Assembly: GCA_019843655.1 (NCBI GenBank)
Contig: JACDQD010000002.1
Coordinates: 568,585-632,584 of the forward strand
Direction: 5' to 3'
Length of the DNA: 64,000 bases
Source: Lethocerus indicus
Taxonomy: Eukaryota; Arthropoda; Insecta; Hemiptera; Belostomatidae
Position numbers and translations under genes: made by a program. The notes under the pieces were generated by a model. It worked only from the letters and a program-made list of their open reading frames with translations, was not told where the DNA came from and searched no databases. This document shows positions 58,986-64,000 of this stretch, piece by piece. Position 1 is the stretch's first letter; the number at the start of each line of letters is the position of its first letter.

Positions 58986-59654
58986 TACATATATATATCA
59001 GGATTAATCGGCCTAAACCGCCAGGGGGTGGACACACGACATCGGTCGGTGATCCGCCCCCACCTCCCTTCTGTGACCGGCCGGAAGCTGCGGCCCTTTT
59101 CTCGACAATTTAACAAACTTTCGTCTTTCCGTTTAGCCCCGTTATCTCATTTCCTGGCGACACTTTAATTCCTGGCGAAAGTGCGGCGGGGGTGGGGCGG
59201 GGGGGGGTTGGGGTGGACCGGGAGGCAGTGAATGAGTGGAGGCTACGCCGCCCATTGTCGAGCTTCTTCCTTCTGACTTTTAATTAGTTGAAACTCCTCC
59301 TACTATTATTTTTTTTTCTCGTCTTTCTATCTTCCTTTCTCCCTTTCTTCCGACCCCCGGCCCCATCCCAATTTTTTTTTTGTTTATCCTCCCCCCCACC
59401 CCCCGCTTTTTCGCTTCCCGCGTTGAAGCCGCTGCCGGTTTTTAACCGCCACTTGACTTTGATCCTCTTCCCGTTGAAATTGTTCCTAATTAAACAGCCG
59501 TGAGAGATCTGTTGAGAACAGATTTTTTTGAGCCCCCCTCACCTCTTTCACTTCGGAGTTTTGTTCGCCCCCACCGGAATATAAATTAAATCGGTAACCG
59601 TTTCCGATCTACTTAGCGGGGAATTCAAAAAGTTCGCTAATTGCTTACGTCTAC

Positions 59655-59685
<31 letters not shown>

Positions 59686-60656
59686 AACTTATATCGATAT
59701 ATGTGTTTTTATAGAAATTAATTAGCGGTATAAATATACATTATAACAGTAGGACAATTGATTTCCCATTCTCCTATACTTACGCATTACACATGCGCGT
59801 CAATGGCGTAATGTTGTACCAAAGTTTTTACATTATTAGCTAGAGAGAGGGGAGGGGGGTGGGGGTGGGGGAGAGGGACAGAGAGATCACCCCGGGCCGC
59901 TATAACATTTCTATCGATTTATTGACAGGTCAATTTAGGCGATAACAGTCTAAATTAAGGGGAGGGCCCAGTTTTCGTTAAATCCTTCGTTCCCGAAGGA
60001 AAGAGGGAGGACAACGCCGCTGTGGGGGAGGAGGGGAAATTCGCGAGGCTTATTCCCGGCCGGGAGTTTTTTGCTCGGGGATTTGACAGTTATATTAGGA
60101 AAAAGGAGTTTTTCCGAGGGGGGGGGGAAATTCGAGTCCGGTAAAGGACGCCGGGCTTATTAGCCGTATATATCACTGTGCAGACACGATGATGTGTTTC
60201 CCTAGTGGAGAAAGCATTGAAAAGCGTCGGTTTCAATGTCCTACAGGAGTGTACTGTATTTATTTACTGACAGTGGCGAGAGGCCTTAACTACCCGCGTC
60301 TAGATTAAGACCGAATGGGCGATCGATGAAACGTTTTTCCTCCGAATTAAGTGCTCGGCCGGAGCTGGTGCTGAGCACACTGTTGAACGCAGTGAATTCA
60401 AACAGACACTTGCAAATTGACCTGGGAACTTTGTACTTTGCCAAACAAGTTATCCGCCCGGGACTTTCGTCCCGATTACCGTTTACACGTTGTTGTTTCA
60501 CTGTATTTATCGCGTCGTATTCTTCTTGAATCTTCTGCAAAGGTCCGACCTGTCGACTGTAACGAGGATTAGGGCCGAAAGGGAGAACGGAGAAACATTG
60601 CCGCTTGCGGACTTGGCCTAAGTATGCGAATACGAAGTCCAATTACTGGACTAAGC
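58986..60656. other. non-coding stretch, no gene recognised
   Basis: A CT run is at 59655-59685 and G runs near 59186-59210, 59851-59875 and 60117-60128. The 118-residue minus-strand frame at 60286-60642 has ordinary composition, but I recognise no domain and see no splice context. Confidence 0.5.
59655..59685. repeat. (CT)n microsatellite
   Basis: CT dinucleotide run with one interruption near its start. Confidence 0.9.
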
Positions 60657-61020
60657 GGTGGGGACAGTGGATGGGTTGAAGGGGAAAGTGATTGAACAGG
60701 AGTGGATTGGGATGAGGAGAAAGGGGCAGGGGAGTGGAACTTGGGGAACCGGGATTTTGTGACTTGGTCGACTGTCGGTATGTTGAGGCCGTTATGGATT
60801 GTTTCGGTTAGAAACATACCGGGGAGTATTAAGGAAATCTCTGGTATGTCCTTGTCATTTTGAGTATCGCATTGTCAGTTTGTTACTTGAGGTCAATTTC
60901 GATGTCCGTTTTAGTAACGGCCTTAAGAGTCCAAATTTTCTGTTTAAGTCGATTCTTTGAGTCGGGTGTTGGGGGGGGGGATTCCACGTGAGTCGTTTTT
61001 CCAGGTCGAAGGTCTTTTCT
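60657..61020 (-). repeat. Family E Jockey-like non-LTR fragment reaching furthest upstream
   Basis: Reverse-oriented. The usual 3' coding blocks come first (GAGTGGATTGGGATGAGGAG, TTGGTCGACTGTCGG, TGTTGAGGCCGTTATGGATT). The minus-strand frame from about 61020 then adds upstream sequence absent from most copies: LEKRLTWN, then RIDLNRKFGLLRPLLKRTSK and LTSSNKLT. The RLTW motif followed at this distance by a basic segment and the IYKA region is the typical order in the Jockey clade. The part encoding ELWG and PIQRF is deleted in this copy. Confidence 0.8.
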
Positions 61021-63093
61021 TTATCCGTCCACGTCCTGAAGATATTCCTAGACGCGTCTGATGCTGTCGAATGCGCATATTGTGTCCTTCGAGATAAAAA
61101 AAAAAGAAAAAGAAAGAAATGTCCACTTGACAGACTACTAATCCGACTTGAAATTGATAAGCAGAGGTCAAAAAAAAAAAAAACAACCCCCATCGGGTCA
61201 ACTGTCGGTGCTCACGAAACGAGCACGTGTATCACACAGTCGGGGTGTGTAGAAACCTCCCCTATTAAATTAACATTCGAGGGTTGAAAATTGCATAATT
61301 TCCTGTAGCCCCCGCCGGGGGTGGTGGTGGGGTGGAGAAAACTATATATATATATACGGGGCGGTTAACTTGGACGCTCAACACCTGCATTTCGTAAGAA
61401 GTGCAATTATGTGTTGGCGGCCGACCGACGCTCAATGAACGTGCGTGTTCTAGTTTTACTTTTTTTTTCTCCTCCTCCTCCTCCTCCTCCTCCGGCACTT
61501 TTTCCCTTTTACCCTTTTCCTTTTTTTTTATTCTTCAATCGACTTGTGACTGTTGTTCGACCTAGATTTTCAGCGCCGATTTTAGAGTGTCGGCGTTTCG
61601 AAATTCGGACACTTTTCTCTCGTTTATAATTTATTGGCCGTTCCACTTTTCCGCCCATCCGGTCGTCAACTCCGATAAATTTCGCAAGTAGCGAATTTCA
61701 GCCCGCCAGAAATACGAATTGCCTTAACGAAAAAAAAGTCGTGTTGCTTTCACCGTTCTCCCTCGACTGTCTCGAAGTCCCCGAAATCCAATTATTATGT
61801 CCTACTACGTTTTCGAAATTTGTTTTCAATTTTGGCAGGTCGACCCGCCCGCCCCTCCAATCTTCGGCTATAATTGTATTTAGTTTGAATTTTCTCCGGC
61901 TCTTTAAACTTTTTCCGACGCCCCCCCCCAAAAAATGAATTATCGACCCTTTCCCCCGGCCGTGTGTGTTTGCACATACAAGATTCGGCTCGCCGGCATC
62001 TTCTGAAGGGATTAGGATATTTTTACGCAGTATATACCTAAGAAGGGCATGTTTTCCTGCCTTATACCGCATTGAACAGTTTCCCCCGGGGAGGGAGGGG
62101 GTTAATATCGGCTTGTTGATTTTCAAGCGATTCAATGTAAACACCATCAATTTTTAATATCAGCGTAGGGGTAAAATCGGGAAACGTGACTTACATTAAG
62201 TGTCACGGGGGAGAGAGCGATACAGTTTAAGCAGTAACCGGGGGGATATAATTCCGTCTCCAATTACGCCTTTTCGAGGAAACCCACAACTGCTCGTTAT
62301 TAGATATGAAACCGGCAGCGGAACTTCGGCCCCGGTAACCGGTTTGTTCGGTAACAAACTACCGTTGCGAATTCCAAGGATTGTACAGGAGTTTATGGGC
62401 TCTTCTCGGTTGATCCGTTGAAATTCGCAACTCGGGATAAATACGAACCGGCGTTTAGTTCGCGTTATTATAATCAATCCGGTAATTGTCACCAATTTAC
62501 CGGTTATAAAATTGCCCTTTGTTAGGGCTTTCTGACGATAGTTGTCGGCGGTCCGGTCTGCGACGAAAAGTTCTTTAATAAATATTTATTTTCACCCACT
62601 ATCTAAGCGAAGCCGGAATAAACCAACTTTTTGACAACCGGCGATTACAACTTTTATATTGTAGGCGGCCTCAAAACTACCCCAATCCGAGCCCAACCCC
62701 CAAACACGCCTGGAGTAAATTCACCAAAACTGATGAATAATGCAGGCCAATTTCTAAAATAAACTCAACTTTTGTCTAAAAACGAGTAGGGTGCGGTTAG
62801 AACCGGCGGGCGTTTTCCACCCTGTCCGACCGACGGCTAAGCCTAAACATAATTTAACATTTTGTTATTCAAAAGTACACCAGCCCAACGGAGCACGTTC
62901 TGGGACGACTAATGGCGCTATGCATTTTTGATGGGTATAGCGATAATGCCGGAAAATTGAAATTAGCCGTCGGTCTGGTTTTATTGGAAAATTTCCTCCC
63001 TCCCCCCCTCCCTATAAAATTAATACAGCGATTTCACTGTTTCGCCGAAAGATTTTATTATTATAATTAAAATAATTATTTTCTGCCTCTATT
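61021..63093. other. non-coding stretch, no gene recognised
   Basis: Microsatellite CTC at 61470-61493, TA near 61345-61357, A runs at 61098-61107 and 61170-61182. The minus-strand frames at 61698-62150 (150 residues) and 62196-62495 (99 residues) lack any motif I know and have no supporting signals. Confidence 0.45.
61470..61493. repeat. (CTC)n microsatellite
   Basis: Pure CTC/CCT trinucleotide run that follows a T run. Confidence 0.9.
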
Positions 63094-63411
63094 TATTGGT
63101 TCGACAACTGAGTAATTTACTGAGATTTCACCAACAACAAGTGGCGTTGTACACATTGTTTAAGTGCGTCAACAGTAGATGGTTTTGTTATAATAAGATA
63201 ATATATTCGACCGAATCGATAACGGACTTTATTCGGTCATCATCGTCCTTTAACGAAAAAGGACCAAAAAAAAAAGGGCCTGTTTCACGGAAAGGACCAA
63301 ATAATCAACTTATCGAAGAATCTTATCTGCGCAAAGATGTTGACGTGCTTAAAAATACGTACAACGCCACTTGTTGGTCAAATCCGCAATTGCTTAGTTG
63401 CCGACCCAATA
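63094..63411. mobile_element. Family A mariner-like element, copy 6 (longest)
   Basis: TA borders; left TTGGTTCGACAACTGAGTAA, right AATCCGCAATTGCTTAGTTG followed by CCGACCCAA. The subterminal blocks ACAAGTGGCGTTGTACACAT and ACGTACAACGCCACTTGTTG are inverse to each other. The interior has GGACTTTATTCGGTCATCAT shared with copy 3. At 318 bp this is the longest two-ended copy. The frames through it are broken and show no transposase motif. Confidence 0.85.
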
Positions 63412-64000
63412 AATTAGTAGACGAAACTGGTGGAAAGCCCCGTTGTTCTTTAATTAACTGCTGCACGTAATAAAGTGGAATAAAATGTACAAAAAAGTAG
63501 GGAAAAATCGATAGGGTGGACAGTATGTTTTCTTTGCCTCCCCCCCCTCCCCCATAAGGGGTTCGTGCCCACGGGAAAGCCCATGTGAACGGGCGAATTT
63601 GGCCCCTGGCGACAAAAGTTCGTCCGGCGTAAGTTCGGCAGATGATTATTAGTATATTGGGGGTGCGTGGGGGGTCACTGAAAATTCGGCCCACTCTAGG
63701 GGTTGTGACGGGGGTGCGGCTGTGGATTAGTTGCGGCTTGTGTAGTTGGTCCAATCAAATTAGGGCGCTTTCAGGGCCGGGGGCGGCACTATGTTGGTGG
63801 GGGCGGGGGATGGGGGGGCGGGTCACCCCATTATTCGCCGCGTTGAACGTCGCCAAATAATCGGGTTACCGGACCCCGAATTATGAATGGGCCTTTAATG
63901 ATGTGGAACGCCCGGACAACCCCCCTTCTTCAGCGGTCCACATTCCAACCCCCACCCCCAACCCCTAAACTCTGTCCTCTTCTTGTTGCACCCTTTCTAA
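63412..64000. other. non-coding stretch, no gene recognised
   Basis: No gene recognised. G-rich at 63780-63822, and a C-rich G-quadruplex candidate near 63946-63965. Confidence 0.5.

Noticed and set aside
60286..60642. 118-codon minus-strand open frame with ordinary composition
   Set aside because: No domain recognised, no splice sites or poly(A) context; an open frame of this size is expected by chance in 64 kb on six frames.
61698..62150. 150-codon minus-strand open frame
   Set aside because: No known motif. It overlaps open frames on the other strand, and its glycine run comes from a C run.
1..64000. CRISPR array, prophage or bacterial operon
   Set aside because: No regularly spaced direct repeats, no clustered same-strand long frames and no ribosome-binding-site pattern.

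Overview
The window looks like gene-poor nuclear DNA from an animal, most likely an insect or other arthropod. There is no operon-like layout, no long open frame and no rRNA or convincing tRNA. What can be recognised is decayed transposable elements of types common in insect genomes: a Jockey-type non-LTR retrotransposon, several Tc1/mariner lineages, and one TTAA-flanked piggyBac-like element. Between them lies CpG-rich sequence with many microsatellites and very many runs of C or G. I cannot name a species. The arthropod assignment rests on the element types and is inference.

I sorted the repeats into families by reading copies against each other. Family A has mariner-like ends (nine copies or fragments, in two internal subtypes). 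Family B is a second mariner-like type (one complete short element and one isolated end). Family C is a long foldback element of up to about 480 bp whose two arms pair almost over their full length (five copies). Family D is a Tc1/mariner deletion derivative that keeps the helix-turn-helix start and the extreme C-terminus of its transposase (two copies sharing one deletion junction). Family E is a Jockey-like non-LTR element (eleven 3'-biased fragments on both strands). Family F is an unclassified interspersed repeat (two copies). G is a piggyBac-like MITE (one copy). H is another Tc1/mariner deletion derivative with a transposase tail (one copy). None is autonomous here.

Layout: 2.2-3.0 kb, two foldback copies; 4.2-6.8 kb, three E fragments; 7.8 kb, a B end; 10.1 kb, F; 11.4 kb, A; 12.8-13.3 kb, D; 16.4 kb, a possible 38-nt microexon; 17.2-18.9 kb, two A copies; 19.8-20.5 kb, G; 22.7-23.6 kb, H and D side by side; 26.4-38.2 kb, E fragments, an A copy and a C copy; 42.8 kb, a possible recursive splice site; 43.1 kb, F; 46-50 kb, A ends, C, an unrecognised 3'-coding remnant with a poly(A) end, and E; 54.3-54.7 kb, a C element nested in a B element; 55-63 kb, E and A copies.

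The best case for host function is weak but coherent. The exon-like segment near 16.4 kb and the zero-length exon motif near 42.8 kb are both on the plus strand, which would fit a window inside one very long intron of a plus-strand gene. I found no clearly new molecular system. The most unusual items are the foldback family, homopolymer expansion at one fixed site in copies of E, and the two splice-site candidates.
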